Positions 8,425 to 16,928 are shown, counted from the stretch's first letter. The stretch is 64,000 nt of DNA from Niveibacterium microcysteis (GCF_017161445.1 NZ_CP071060.1:1178001-1242000); one strand, 5' to 3'. The notes: generated by a model from the sequence alone, not told the origin. Program-made: numbers and translations.

Positions 8425-8937
8425 ATGAGCAATTCGCTGATCGTCCGCCCGCTAAGTGATTCCGATGATCTCGTCGCCCTGACGCACGACGTCATCCGCG
8501 CTGGCTATGCCAGTCAGGCGGCGCGGGGGTTGCGTTACTGGGCGACACATCAGTCACCCGAAGATACCGCCGCGCGATTCGCTGCCGGACATGGCCTGGT
8601 GGCGGAAGCCAACGGCAGCATCGTTGGCACCATCACCTCTCGGCCGCCGCAGCCTACGTCCGACGTCGAGCGCTACCGCGATCCAAAGGTCTGGACGCTG
8701 TGCCAGTTCGCGGTGACGCCCGCCTTCAAGGGGCAGGGTATCGGCCGCGCGCTGCACGCAGTGGCTTTGGCGTTGGCTGTCGAGCACGGCGCCGCCTCGA
8801 TGATGATCGATACCGCGGCGCCGGCGACCGATCTGATCGATATGTATCGGCGTTGGGGTTACGTCGAGGTCGGCACGCACGACTGGCGGCCCAAGACGAA
8901 CTATCTCAGTGTGTTGATGCGGCGGGATCTTCTCTAG
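8425..8937 (+). CDS. GNAT family N-acetyltransferase
   Basis: A 170-residue single-domain acetyltransferase. The acetyl-CoA loop reads FKGQGIGRALHAVALALA at about residues 101-118, preceded by the strand LCQFAVTPA. A C-terminal YRRWGYVEVG motif is typical of the fold. The substrate is unknown. The start is placed at the ATG at 8425, which has GGAG upstream; an ATG seven codons earlier is less likely. It follows glnS by 28 bases and may be read from the same transcript. Confidence 0.85.
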   Translation: MSNSLIVRPLSDSDDLVALTHDVIRAGYASQAARGLRYWATHQSPEDTAARFAAGHGLVAEANGSIVGTITSRPPQPTSDVERYRDPKVWTLCQFAVTPAFKGQGIGRALHAVALALAVEHGAASMMIDTAAPATDLIDMYRRWGYVEVGTHDWRPKTNYLSVLMRRDLL

Positions 8938-9042
8938 CGCCTCGTGGGGAGGGCGCCGAGCCGCTGGGTTGGGTGAGGCTCGAGGTTCTCATCGTTCGGC
9001 TTGCGATTCGCCGTGTCGCGTTGCGGTCGTTTGTCCGCTGAA
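8938..9042. other. Gene-free spacer before the structured element
   Basis: About 105 bases between the GNAT stop and the inverted-repeat element. I see no gene or clear terminator in it. Confidence 0.5.
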
Positions 9043-9684
9043 GCCGGGTCCCGCCCCGGCGGGCGGGGTACTTTCTTTGTGCGAACAAAGAAAGTACCCA
9101 AAGAAAGTCGCCCCGCTTCAACGCCCCTTGCTGCGCAAGGGGTGCCCTGCGCTGCTCGAAGCATCGGGTGGCTGCGGAACTCGGCCCTGCGGGCCTCAGA
9201 CAGTCCTCGCCACCGCCGCGCTATGCGCGTCGGAACCCGATGCTTCTGTGCTGCTCGGCGTTTTCAGAGGGGGGAAGGAGAAGGCGTCGACGCTCAACCG
9301 TTGCGGTCTTACCTTTGGCTGGATGCAGGCCGCAGCTTGGAACCCGGGACGGGCGATTCACGTCTTCGCCGAGGCAGGCCCGGACTCCGCTGCGCGCCAT
9401 ACAGGCTGCCGACTCCGAACAAGGCACACTCGTGAAGTCGCGGATGGTTTCGATGTTCGGATCCCGTTGAGAGCGCCGAGTAGCGGAGCGCGACCGGGAA
9501 GAAGGCCGAGGACTGTCTGAGCTCCGAGCGCAGCGAGGGCGAGTTCCGCAGGCCCCCGGTCGTGCGAGCAACGCAGGGAAGTCAGGCACGCAGTGCCTGA
9601 CCGCGAACGCCGGGCGGCACTCTTTGCTTACTTTCTGGTGCTGTTGCCAGAAAGTAAGACGCCCGCCGGGGGCGGGACCCCGGC
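9043..9684. repeat. Structured non-coding element with long imperfect inverted-repeat arms
   Basis: The two ends are inverted copies of each other. The left arm is 9043-9209 and the right arm 9507-9684. Perfect or near-perfect blocks are CTCAGACAGTCCTCG (9195-9209, inverse at 9507-9521), CTGCGGAACTCG (9172-9183, inverse at 9540-9551), a 13/14 match (9145-9158, inverse at 9565-9578) and the GC-rich tips. Each arm carries a local hairpin at the same place. Hairpin A has a 14-bp stem (9066-9079/9086-9099) on the left and a 12-bp stem (9627-9638/9647-9658) on the right. Hairpin B is CCCCTTGC-TGC-GCAAGGGG (9124-9142) on the left and TCAGGCAC-GCA-GTGCCTGA (9582-9600) on the right. The stems differ in sequence but pair fully. 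No credible protein is encoded; open frames across it are short and lack family features. Similar TACTTTCTTTG-type hairpins recur in beta- and gammaproteobacterial intergenic regions, as I remember it; the function is not known to me. Confidence 0.75.
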
Positions 9685-10014
9685 CAACGCACGCCTCTCA
9701 GACGCCGAGCGCTCAACTCGCGTGACGCGGTTAACTCGACAAGTAAAACGAAACCAACCAATCAATCTCCTGACCCTAACCAAATCCCCGCGCCGCTGGA
9801 TGCGTTAAAGTGCTGCCCGGTCCGCAGCCGGGCCTGCCGTATCGCCAGCGGAAGCCGGCCTGGGCAGGTTCGAGCCGTCGGCGGTGCGCATGCGCGCCGG
9901 GCCGGTGGCGTCGAGTCGTGAAGCGCCGCTGCGGCCGTGCTTCGCGCTGTGTTGAAACCTGGCTGCGCCAGCATAAGCAAGAACATCCCCTCTACCTTTC
10001 ATGCGAGAACATCC
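9685..10014 (+). other. Gene-free region upstream of pgk
   Basis: About 330 bases with no credible gene. It presumably holds the pgk promoter and leader. A locally AT-richer stretch (about 9738-9790) is the likeliest promoter zone, but I cannot point to a convincing -35/-10 pair. Confidence 0.45.
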
Positions 10015-11247
10015 ATGACCAAACTTTTCATCGAAGACCTCGACCTCGCCGGCAAGCGCGCCCTGATCCGTGTGGACTTCAATGTGCCGATCAAGAACGG
10101 CGTGGTTGAGAGCGACAAGCGCATCCGCGCTGCGCTGCCGACGATCCGCTACGCGCTGGAAAAGGGCGCTTCGGTGGTGCTGATGTCACACCTGGGCCGC
10201 CCGAACGGCGCCAAGGTCGCGAAGTACTCGATCGAGCCGGTGGCTGGGCGCCTGCAAGAGCTGCTGGGCAAGCCGGTGAAGTTCGTCAATGACTGCGTCG
10301 GCCCGGAAGTCGAAGCCGTTGTGAACGCAATGAAGCCGGGCGACGTGACCCTGGTCGAGAACGTTCGTTTCTACCTGGAAGAAGAAGGCAAGGCGAAGGA
10401 TGCCGCTGGCAACAGCGTGAAGGCGACGCCGGAAGCCGTGGCTGCTTTCCGCGCCGCGCTGAGCCGCCTGGGCGATGTGTTCATCAACGACGCTTTCGGC
10501 ACCGCGCACCGCGCGCACTCGTCGATGGTCGGCGTGAACCTGCCGCGCGCGTCGGGCTACCTGCTGAAGAAGGAGCTGGATTTCCTCGGCGAGGCCGTCA
10601 ACAAGCCGGTGCGCCCGCTGGTCGCGATCATTGGTGGCTCGAAGATCTCGGGCAAGATCGACGTGATCGAAGCGCTGCTGCCGAAGGTCGACAAGCTGCT
10701 GATCGGTGGCGGCATGGCCTTCACCTTCTTTAAGGCGCAAGGCCTGGAAGTGGGCAAGTCGCTGTGCGAGAACGACAAGGTTGAACTCGCGAAGGCACTG
10801 ATCGCGAAGGCCGGCGACAAGCTGGAACTGCCGATCGACACGATGATCACCAAGAAGCTGGACTTCGACGCCCGCACGCTGGATGGCCTGGTTGAAGTTG
10901 ATTCGACCGCGATCCCGGCCGACCAGGAAGGCGTGGACATCGGCAGCAAGACCGCCGCGCGCTACGCCGAAATCATCCGTGGCGCGAAGACCGTGCTGTG
11001 GAACGGCCCGATGGGCGTGTTCGAAATCGACGAGTCGGCCAAGGGCACCTACGCCGTGGCGCACGCACTGGTTGAAGCCACCGCGGGCGGCGCGATCACC
11101 ATCGTCGGCGGCGGCGACTCGGTTGCTGCAGTCGAGAAGGCCGGTCTGGAAGACAAGGTTTCGCACGTCTCCACCGGTGGCGGCGCATCGCTCGAATTCC
11201 TCGAAGGCAAGGCACTGCCGGGCGTGGATGCACTGAGCGACAAGTAA
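10015..11247 (+). CDS. pgk: Phosphoglycerate kinase
   Basis: 410 residues. It catalyses the reversible transfer of phosphate between 1,3-bisphosphoglycerate and ADP in glycolysis and gluconeogenesis, in the cytoplasm. Visible family motifs are KRALIRVDFNVP near residues 14-25, SHLGRP near residues 60-65, VLMSHLGRPNG, the hinge and nucleotide-binding GGSKISGKIDV, and the C-terminal GGGDSVAAVE with STGGGASLEFLEG. The ATG at 10015 gives the normal N-terminus MTKLFIEDLDL. No strong Shine-Dalgarno is present. Unlike in many bacteria it is not next to gap or pyk; it stands alone with its own terminator. Confidence 0.97.
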   Translation: MTKLFIEDLDLAGKRALIRVDFNVPIKNGVVESDKRIRAALPTIRYALEKGASVVLMSHLGRPNGAKVAKYSIEPVAGRLQELLGKPVKFVNDCVGPEVEAVVNAMKPGDVTLVENVRFYLEEEGKAKDAAGNSVKATPEAVAAFRAALSRLGDVFINDAFGTAHRAHSSMVGVNLPRASGYLLKKELDFLGEAVNKPVRPLVAIIGGSKISGKIDVIEALLPKVDKLLIGGGMAFTFFKAQGLEVGKSLCENDKVELAKALIAKAGDKLELPIDTMITKKLDFDARTLDGLVEVDSTAIPADQEGVDIGSKTAARYAEIIRGAKTVLWNGPMGVFEIDESAKGTYAVAHALVEATAGGAITIVGGGDSVAAVEKAGLEDKVSHVSTGGGASLEFLEGKALPGVDALSDK

Positions 11248-11328
11248 TACCCGCACGCGCGACGACACAGCCCGGTGCTCGCAACCGGGGTAGCCGTTGC
11301 GTGAGTGGCCTGTTTTACCGACAGGGCG

Positions 11329-11361
11329 ACGGCCGGCGTACCAACGCCGGCCGTTTCTATT
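11329..11361 (+). terminator. Intrinsic terminator of pgk
   Basis: A perfect 10-bp stem (ACGGCCGGCG 11329-11338, CGCCGGCCGT 11345-11354), a 6-nt loop and a following TTCTATT about 80 bases after the pgk stop. Confidence 0.75.
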
Positions 11362-11488
11362 GGTGCCAGGCCTTTGCCCGGAGTGGGAAAATGAATCGAC
11401 TTGGCAGCCTTGACAGTGGTCAGCGTACCGTCAGCGCATTGCGCGACAATGCGGTTTCTGGCTGCATCCCCCGATCGAGAGTATCGCC

Positions 11489-12259
11489 ATGACCAATCAT
11501 TTGCTGGCCGACGATTCGGCTGATCATTTCTCGCCCTTGGCGCAGGGCTATGTGTTGTTCCGGCCGCGCTATCCGCGGTCGCTCTACGACTACCTGCTGG
11601 CCTGGGTGCCGCACCACAAGCTGGCGTGGGACGTCGGGTGTGGCAGCGGGCAGGCGACGCTGGATCTGGCAGAGCGCTTCGACCATGTGGTCGGCACCGA
11701 CATCAGCGAGGCGCAGATTGCCGCCGCGCCGAGCCATCCGCGCGTTGAATGGCGCGTTGCGCCCGCCGAGGCGAGTGGCCTTGCCGACGCCAGCGTCGAC
11801 CTGATTACCTGCGCGCAGTCGCTGCACTGGTTCCCGCTTGATGCGTTCTACGCCGAAGCCAATCGCGTGCTTGTGCCGGGCGGCATGATTGCGGCCTGGA
11901 CCTACGGCACGGTGGAAGTCGACCACGAAGCGATCGACGCGCTGGTGCAGGCGTTCCGCACCGAAACCTTGGGCGCCCTTTGGAACCCCGAACGCGAGCA
12001 TGTGGATACGCGCTACGCGCGACTCGCCTTTCCATTCGAAGAAATCCAGACCCCGCCCTACACCTTGTCGGTGCAGTGGACGCTGGCGCAACTTCTAGGC
12101 TATCTGCGCAGCTGGTCGGCCTGCGGGCGCTATGTGGCGATGTATGGCAGCGACCCGACCGAGGCGCTGACGCAGAAGCTGCTGGCCGTCTGGGGCCATC
12201 CGCAGGACACCGTGTCGATCAGCTGGCCGCTGACGCTGCGTATCGGGCGCAAGGCCTGA
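11489..12259 (+). CDS. Class I SAM-dependent methyltransferase
   Basis: 256 residues with a methyltransferase-11 type domain. Motif I is WDVGCGSGQATLDL near residues 46-59. The acidic end of strand 2 is VGTDISEAQI, followed by APAEASGLADASVDLITCAQSLHWF and PGGMIAAWTYG. An N-terminal YVLFRPRYP motif is typical of small-molecule methyltransferases of the UbiE/Tam-like group. The substrate is unknown. The ATG at 11489 follows a GAGAG-like ribosome site. It stands alone, convergent with the DUF4124 gene. Confidence 0.88.
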   Translation: MTNHLLADDSADHFSPLAQGYVLFRPRYPRSLYDYLLAWVPHHKLAWDVGCGSGQATLDLAERFDHVVGTDISEAQIAAAPSHPRVEWRVAPAEASGLADASVDLITCAQSLHWFPLDAFYAEANRVLVPGGMIAAWTYGTVEVDHEAIDALVQAFRTETLGALWNPEREHVDTRYARLAFPFEEIQTPPYTLSVQWTLAQLLGYLRSWSACGRYVAMYGSDPTEALTQKLLAVWGHPQDTVSISWPLTLRIGRKA

Positions 12260-12388
12260 TTTCGGACAGCGGCAGCATTGCTGTCGCTGCGCTCGCGCTG
12301 GGCGCGGGTTGAGAGGGAAGGGCACCGGCCATCTGGGGCGATGGCCGTTTCGGCGGCTGTCGGCGGCAAGTGGCCCGCGCAACTCCGG

Positions 12389-12775
12389 TCAGCAGCCGTT
12401 CTCCTTCAGGGCGCGGGCATTCTGTTCAATGTTCGCCGCACGCTTGGCACGTTCGTCCCCATTCCGCAGGGCGTTGCCGCTGGGTGAATTCTCAAGCCGT
12501 GTCTGTTCGGCGCGCAGCATCTCGCAGGTGCGCGCGCGTTCGCGTGCGATGGCTTCATCGTCCGGCTTGGTTTTGCGGGTGGTGCTGGTGTGCTCTTCCG
12601 GCACTTCGGGCGCGGTAATGCCCTCCGGTTTGCGGATTGGCACCTTCTGCGCCTCGGCGGCCGGGGGCGGCTGGTCGCTGTAGTGCACCTTGCCGTTAGC
12701 GTCGGTCCATTTGTACACGCCGGCCTCGGCCGAGGCGGCAACGCAGAGCAGCAGTGCTGGGATGATCCGGCGCAT
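12389..12775 (-). CDS. DUF4124 domain periplasmic protein
   Basis: 128 residues. A signal peptide (MRRIIPALLLCVAASAEA) is followed at once by the DUF4124 signature VYKWTDANGKVHYSDQPPP. The remainder is a charged helical tail rich in Glu, Arg and Lys. Such proteins are common and uncharacterised in betaproteobacteria; the product is expected in the periplasm. The start codon and its GGAAAG ribosome site both lie in the 3' arm of a perfect 13-bp hairpin (see 12774-12806), which suggests translation may be restrained. Confidence 0.85.
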   Translation of the reverse strand: MRRIIPALLLCVAASAEAGVYKWTDANGKVHYSDQPPPAAEAQKVPIRKPEGITAPEVPEEHTSTTRKTKPDDEAIARERARTCEMLRAEQTRLENSPSGNALRNGDERAKRAANIEQNARALKENGC

Positions 12776-12806
12776 GGTGACTTTCCACAGAAGGGAAAGT
12801 CACCAT
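12774..12806 (-). promoter_or_regulatory. Hairpin covering the ribosome site and start codon of the DUF4124 gene
   Basis: A perfect 13-bp inverted repeat (12774-12786 and 12794-12806) with a 7-nt loop. In the minus-strand transcript the 3' arm contains GGAAAG and the AUG start of the DUF4124 gene. The 5' arm therefore sequesters both and also begins with an out-of-frame AUG. This fits translational control by RNA structure; that role is inference. Confidence 0.6.
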
Positions 12807-12836
12807 GTTAGTCCGCTCGCGGGCGCGGCGGTAGCA

Positions 12837-12857
12837 GGCCGGCCATGCGTGCCGGCC
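12837..12857 (-). terminator. Possible terminator after the M13 peptidase gene
   Basis: A perfect 7-bp stem GGCCGGC (12837-12843) and GCCGGCC (12851-12857) with a 7-nt loop lies 6 bases past the peptidase stop. There is no T-tract, so the call is tentative. Confidence 0.35.
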
Positions 12858-12863
12858 CGGCGC

Positions 12864-14924
12864 TTACCAGACGCGGCAGCGCTTTTCCTTCACCATCGCC
12901 TGGCCGGGCTTGCAGGCGAAGGCCTGCTGGAACTCAGGCAGATTCACGGCCACGCCGTTGATGCGGTACTTGCCCGGGGAGTGCGGGTCGGTCATCGCGT
13001 GGATGCGCTGCTCTTCCGGCCGCACTTCGCCGCAGGTCCACTGCGCGAAGCCAACGAAGAAGCGCTGTTCCGGCGTGAGGCCGTCGCGTGCTTCCAGCGT
13101 CTTGTTCGCGGTTTCGGCCTTCCAGGCAGACCACGCGAGGATCATGCCGCCCAGATCGGCAATGTCTTCGCCCAGCGTGAGGCGGCTGTTGATCTTGATG
13201 TCGTCGATCACGACGTACTTGCCGTACTGGTCGACCACGCACTGCGCACGGCTTTCGAAGGCCTTGGCATCGCGCTTGGTCCACCAGTCGCGCAGGCGGC
13301 CCTGGGCGTCGAACTTGCGGCCCTCGTCGTCGAAGGCGTGGATCAGCTCATGGCCGATCGTGCCGCCGGTGTTGCCGTAGTTGGGTGCGTCATCGAGCTT
13401 CGGGTCGAACAGCGGCGGCTGCAGCACGCCTGCCGGGAAGTTGATGTCGTTCATCTGCGGGTTGTAGTACGCGTTCACCGTGGAAGGCGTCATGTCCCAT
13501 TCGCCGCGGTCGAGCGGCTTGCCGATCTTGGCGAGCTGGCGCTGGGCTTCGAAGCGGCTGCCGCGCACGACGTTGCCGGCATGGTCTTCACGCGCGACGA
13601 CGAAGGCGTCGTAATCGCGCCAGCGTTCCGGGTAGCCGATCTTGTTGACGATGCCGCGCAGCTTTTCCTGCGCGCGTGCCTTGGTCTCCGGGCTCATCCA
13701 GTCGAGCCCCTCGATGTCCTTGGCCATCGCTTCTTCGATCTGCTGCGTCATGCGCAGTGTTTGGGCTTTCAGCTCGGCGCTGAAGGCGCGGCTGACGAAT
13801 TCCTGTCCGAGTGCTTCGCCGAGCTGCTGGTCAGCCAGCGCAACGCAGCGCTTCCAGCGCGGCTGTTGTTGCGGCGTGCCGCGCAAGGTTTTGCCGAAGA
13901 ACGCGAAGTTCTCGTCGACGAAGGGCTTGGAAAGGTGCGGTGCGTATGCGTGCGCGGTGTGCCAGCGCAGGTAGGTCTTCAGCGTGCCGACCGATTCGCG
14001 CGCAAGCAGGGCATCGAGGCGGGCATAGAACTTCGGCTCGGTGACGTTGAACTGATTCAGATCGGCATGCTGCAGGCCTGCGAGGTAGGCCGACCAGTCG
14101 AAGTGGGGCGTCATCGCCTTGAGGCGGCGGGCGTCCATCTTGTTGAACTGCTTGTGCGGATCACGCAGGTCGACGCGCGACATCGAGGCGCGTGCGAGTT
14201 CGGTTTCCACCCGCATCACGGTCGCTGCGTTGCGCGCCGCCGTAGTCGCGTCGTCGCCGAGCAGGCCGAACATCCGCGTGATGTGTTCGACATACTGTTT
14301 GCGCAGCGTGCGGTTGCGCGCGTCGTTCTTGAGGTAGTTGTCGCGATCGGGCAGGCCCAGTCCGCCTGCCACCGCGAAGGCGATGACCTGCGTGGCGTCC
14401 GCGTAATCCTGTGCAGCGCCAAAACCGAACAGCGGGCTGCTGCCGGGCAGCTCCTGATGCAACTCGGCGAGCAGTGCTGGCAGCTCGCGGGTGCTCTGCA
14501 GTGCCGCGATGCGTGAGAGTGTCGGAGCCATCGGCGTCATGCCAGCCGCTTCGACGTGCGCCTCGTCCATACAGGCGGCGAAGTAGTTGCCCAGCTTCTG
14601 CTGCAGCGGGGTGTTGCCGTTCTTAGCTTCGGCGAGGCGTTGCAGGATGCCCCACTGGAAGCGCTGGCCGTCCGCCGCCATCTTGCTGTAGACGCTCCAG
14701 CGTGCCTGGTCGTCCGGCATCGGGTTGTTCTTGATCCAGTTGCCGCACGCGTACTGGTAGAAGTCTTCGCACGGGTTGGCGGTGCGGTCCATCGCCGTGA
14801 CGTCGAGGCTGGGCGTGTAGGGCAGGGCGTCGAGCGGGGTTTCCGGGTCAGCGGCGAAGGTGGCGCCGATGGCGGCGACGAGCGCCAGCAACGAAACCGC
14901 GGTGCGTGCGGTGAGAGTGGGCAT
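12864..14924 (-). CDS. M13 family zinc metallopeptidase (neprilysin/PepO-like)
   Basis: 686 residues. A signal peptide (MPTLTARTAVSLLALVAAIG...) precedes MDRTANPCEDFYQYACGNW, the classic M13 N-terminal signature. The zinc site is HELIH near residue 520 (GTIGHELIHAFDDEG). The third ligand and its partner are in GEDIADLGG about 60 residues later. The protein ends in CRVW, the family's usual C-terminus. It should be a secreted, periplasmic or envelope oligopeptidase. The ATG at 14924 is chosen because it opens the signal peptide and has GGAG upstream; the frame continues about 23 codons further upstream. Single gene. Confidence 0.93.
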   Translation of the reverse strand: MPTLTARTAVSLLALVAAIGATFAADPETPLDALPYTPSLDVTAMDRTANPCEDFYQYACGNWIKNNPMPDDQARWSVYSKMAADGQRFQWGILQRLAEAKNGNTPLQQKLGNYFAACMDEAHVEAAGMTPMAPTLSRIAALQSTRELPALLAELHQELPGSSPLFGFGAAQDYADATQVIAFAVAGGLGLPDRDNYLKNDARNRTLRKQYVEHITRMFGLLGDDATTAARNAATVMRVETELARASMSRVDLRDPHKQFNKMDARRLKAMTPHFDWSAYLAGLQHADLNQFNVTEPKFYARLDALLARESVGTLKTYLRWHTAHAYAPHLSKPFVDENFAFFGKTLRGTPQQQPRWKRCVALADQQLGEALGQEFVSRAFSAELKAQTLRMTQQIEEAMAKDIEGLDWMSPETKARAQEKLRGIVNKIGYPERWRDYDAFVVAREDHAGNVVRGSRFEAQRQLAKIGKPLDRGEWDMTPSTVNAYYNPQMNDINFPAGVLQPPLFDPKLDDAPNYGNTGGTIGHELIHAFDDEGRKFDAQGRLRDWWTKRDAKAFESRAQCVVDQYGKYVVIDDIKINSRLTLGEDIADLGGMILAWSAWKAETANKTLEARDGLTPEQRFFVGFAQWTCGEVRPEEQRIHAMTDPHSPGKYRINGVAVNLPEFQQAFACKPGQAMVKEKRCRVW

Positions 14925-15076
14925 CAAGGGGCTCCGAATGACGAAGCGCCGCGTGCGGGTGCCGGAGGAGGCCGGCACTTGGCGGCGCAGCAAACGCTAC
15001 GGATTATTCCCGATGCCGGGTGCGCTCATGTTTCACCGTGCGACCGCTTGATACAAACGATCGCCGCAGGGGTGCG

Positions 15077-16096
15077 CTAGAGCTTCAACTCGCTGGTGTC
15101 GCGCGGCGGTAGCTTGGCGAGCAGGCGGGCCAGCGCGGCGCCGGCCTCGCTGGCCATCTTGGTCGGCGGAATGCGCGCAATCTGCGCAAAGCTGCGCCCT
15201 TCTGCCAACCACAGCTCGACGATCTTCCAGCCGACGTAATAGGCCTCGCGTTCAAGGCCGGTGTTGCCGTGTCCTTGCGTAAGGCGGCCAACGGTATCGG
15301 CATCCTCGCGCGCCAACTGCGGGCGGATCGATTCATAGATCGAACGTTGCATGCCCTCGGCGTCGCGGAACCAGCCGGGAATGAACTCTACGTAGCGCTC
15401 GACCCGGGCACCGGGTACTACGGCGCGCGATACATGCATCGCGAGCCCTTCGGAGATTGCGATCGCCGCGACGGATTGCGCGCCGTCGCCATCCAGCGCA
15501 CCAAGAGCAATGTGCACCGCATGCGTCAGTTCATGTGCGGCGGTAATCGCGCGGTGCTCCGGCGCATCCTCAAGCGGAATCGCGACGCGTACCTCACCAC
15601 GGTTACCCAAGGTAAATGCATTGCCTTCAAGGAAGCCGACATAGGCAGTGATGCGCAGGTGCAAGGGCTGGTTGAGTTTGAGCAAATCCGCGATCGAACG
15701 GACTTGCCGCTCTGGTGACGGGCGCATGCCACCGTAGCCGGCAACGATGCGGTCCATCACAGCAGGGTAGCGAGGCCAAGCGTCTGCCAACATTGCCTGC
15801 GCTACCGCTTCGCCTGCTTGCCCAGGCGGCACCGCGCCAAACCCGTAATGGGTGCGCCAAAGCTTCCACCGCTGCGTCTCGGTCACGCCAGGCTTGTTGG
15901 CAGCGTTATAGAAATCGATGAAGCGCTCCGACAGGTCATTCACCTGAACTTGCACCTGCTCCGTGCGGGCAGGCTGCGCCTTGTGCGGCTTCTTTGTGCC
16001 TGCAAGGGCGCCGTTCGACCAGAGCAGGCCTGAGGCGCAGAGCAACACGGCGATGTGGGCAATAGACTTCGACACGCGGGGTTTCCTTTGGATCAA
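15077..16096 (-). CDS. Exported HExxH protein, putative zinc protease
   Basis: 339 residues with a signal peptide (hydrophobic AHIAVLLCASGLLWSNGALA). A gluzincin-like site HELTH lies near residue 187 (ITAAHELTHAVHIALG). A Glu that could be the third ligand lies about 30 residues on (AISEGLAMHVSR). This spacing resembles predicted Zn-dependent proteases such as DUF2268, but I cannot assign the family firmly. A Trp/Tyr-rich N-terminal region precedes the site. It lies outside the integron: no attC-like sequence follows its stop. The substrate is unknown. Confidence 0.7.
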   Translation of the reverse strand: MIQRKPRVSKSIAHIAVLLCASGLLWSNGALAGTKKPHKAQPARTEQVQVQVNDLSERFIDFYNAANKPGVTETQRWKLWRTHYGFGAVPPGQAGEAVAQAMLADAWPRYPAVMDRIVAGYGGMRPSPERQVRSIADLLKLNQPLHLRITAYVGFLEGNAFTLGNRGEVRVAIPLEDAPEHRAITAAHELTHAVHIALGALDGDGAQSVAAIAISEGLAMHVSRAVVPGARVERYVEFIPGWFRDAEGMQRSIYESIRPQLAREDADTVGRLTQGHGNTGLEREAYYVGWKIVELWLAEGRSFAQIARIPPTKMASEAGAALARLLAKLPPRDTSELKL

Positions 16097-16138
16097 GCGC
16101 GAATCCTGCCCCGAATCGAGCCGAAATGTCTTCTCAGG

Positions 16139-16197
16139 ATGTAAGCGTTCGGGTGTGGGTGCGCTGCATGGGGGCCCAATGCGAGGGGTTGTTTGCG
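16139..16197 (-). repeat. Degenerate attC-like end after the GNAT gene (cassette 6)
   Basis: It begins GTAAGCGTTCGGG and ends in GGGGTTGTTTGCG. The end matches the outer box GTTTGCG of the attC at 16810-16899, and the beginning resembles the attC at 18090-18185. The central hairpin is reduced, so the site is probably decayed or truncated. It touches the stop codon of the GNAT gene. Confidence 0.45.
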
Positions 16198-16794
16198 TCA
16201 GTCCAGTGCTGGATCGTCGCGCGGCACAAGCTTCAGATAGCTGCGCAGATCCTGATAGGCGAGAGGCTTCACCATTACCCGCACGTTGTTCAGCCTTCCA
16301 CCTATTTCAACCCCTTCGCGCATGCGTACCTGAGTGAATCCCTGGCGAGCCCAGAAGCGCTCCGCGCGCTGATTCCCAGCCACCACGCCGAGGCGAAACC
16401 ACTGCGCGCCATTCGATCGTACCCAAGCCTCGATTCCATGAAAGATCGAGGCCGCAAGCCCGGAGCCATGGTGCTCGGTTGCAACGACGAACAGCCCGAT
16501 ATGCCACACCGTATGCGCCAACAAATCGGACACCAGGCTGGCAAAGGCCACCAGCTCGCCACTCGCCGGATCGCGATAACCGATCAACCACTTCTTCGTG
16601 TACGACCAACCAGCGGGTAACTCCCCGTGAATCTCGTCGTACGCCTCCTGTGCCCCAGCCGGCGCACCCTGCACTGCAAGGAAGTAGGCCGGGTTCGCCT
16701 CAAAGAACGCCTGCAATTCGCCCTCGTGGCCGGCGGTCAGCTCGAAGGGCGTGGGGCCCACTTTCGAAAGGTGAGGAAGATCTGGATCGGACAT
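16198..16794 (-). CDS. GNAT family N-acetyltransferase, probable cassette 6
   Basis: 198 residues with the GNAT fold. Its central strands are WHIGLFVVATEHHGSGLAASIFHGIEAWV near residues 95-123, with the acetyl-CoA loop HHGSGLA, then WFRLGVVAGNQRAERFWARQGFTQVRMR. The substrate is not known. It lies between two attC-like sites: a degenerate one upstream at 16810-16899 and a more degenerate one touching its stop. It is therefore best read as the most distal integron cassette. GNAT genes are frequent integron cargo. The ATG at 16794 is 15 bases inside the cassette; a TTG codon precedes it directly. Confidence 0.83.
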   Translation of the reverse strand: MSDPDLPHLSKVGPTPFELTAGHEGELQAFFEANPAYFLAVQGAPAGAQEAYDEIHGELPAGWSYTKKWLIGYRDPASGELVAFASLVSDLLAHTVWHIGLFVVATEHHGSGLAASIFHGIEAWVRSNGAQWFRLGVVAGNQRAERFWARQGFTQVRMREGVEIGGRLNNVRVMVKPLAYQDLRSYLKLVPRDDPALD

Positions 16795-16809
16795 CAATTA
16801 CTGATCGGC

Positions 16810-16899
16810 CGAGAACGTGGGACGTAGCGGGCCCCGGAGCGCAGAGGAGGGAGCAAGACTGCGCAGCAATTTTGCGTCCCGCTGATGCACTTGTTTGCG
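16810..16899 (-). repeat. attC site of cassette 5 (degenerate)
   Basis: It aligns over its whole length with the attC at 17636-17725. The outer boxes are CGAGAAC and GTTTGCG, the flank is GTAGCGGGC/GTCCCGCTGA, and the core stem around the GCA loop is imperfect (GACTGC-GCA-GCAATT). It is recognisable but decayed. Confidence 0.65.
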
Positions 16900-16928
16900 C
16901 GATCACCACGCCCCACTAGGGTTGTCAC

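Noticed and set aside
8969-9589. Protein-coding frames across the structured element
   Set aside because: Several overlapping frames exist on both strands, none with a good start, ribosome site or family match. The inverted-repeat arms explain the sequence better. Similar spurious proteins are common where such elements occur.
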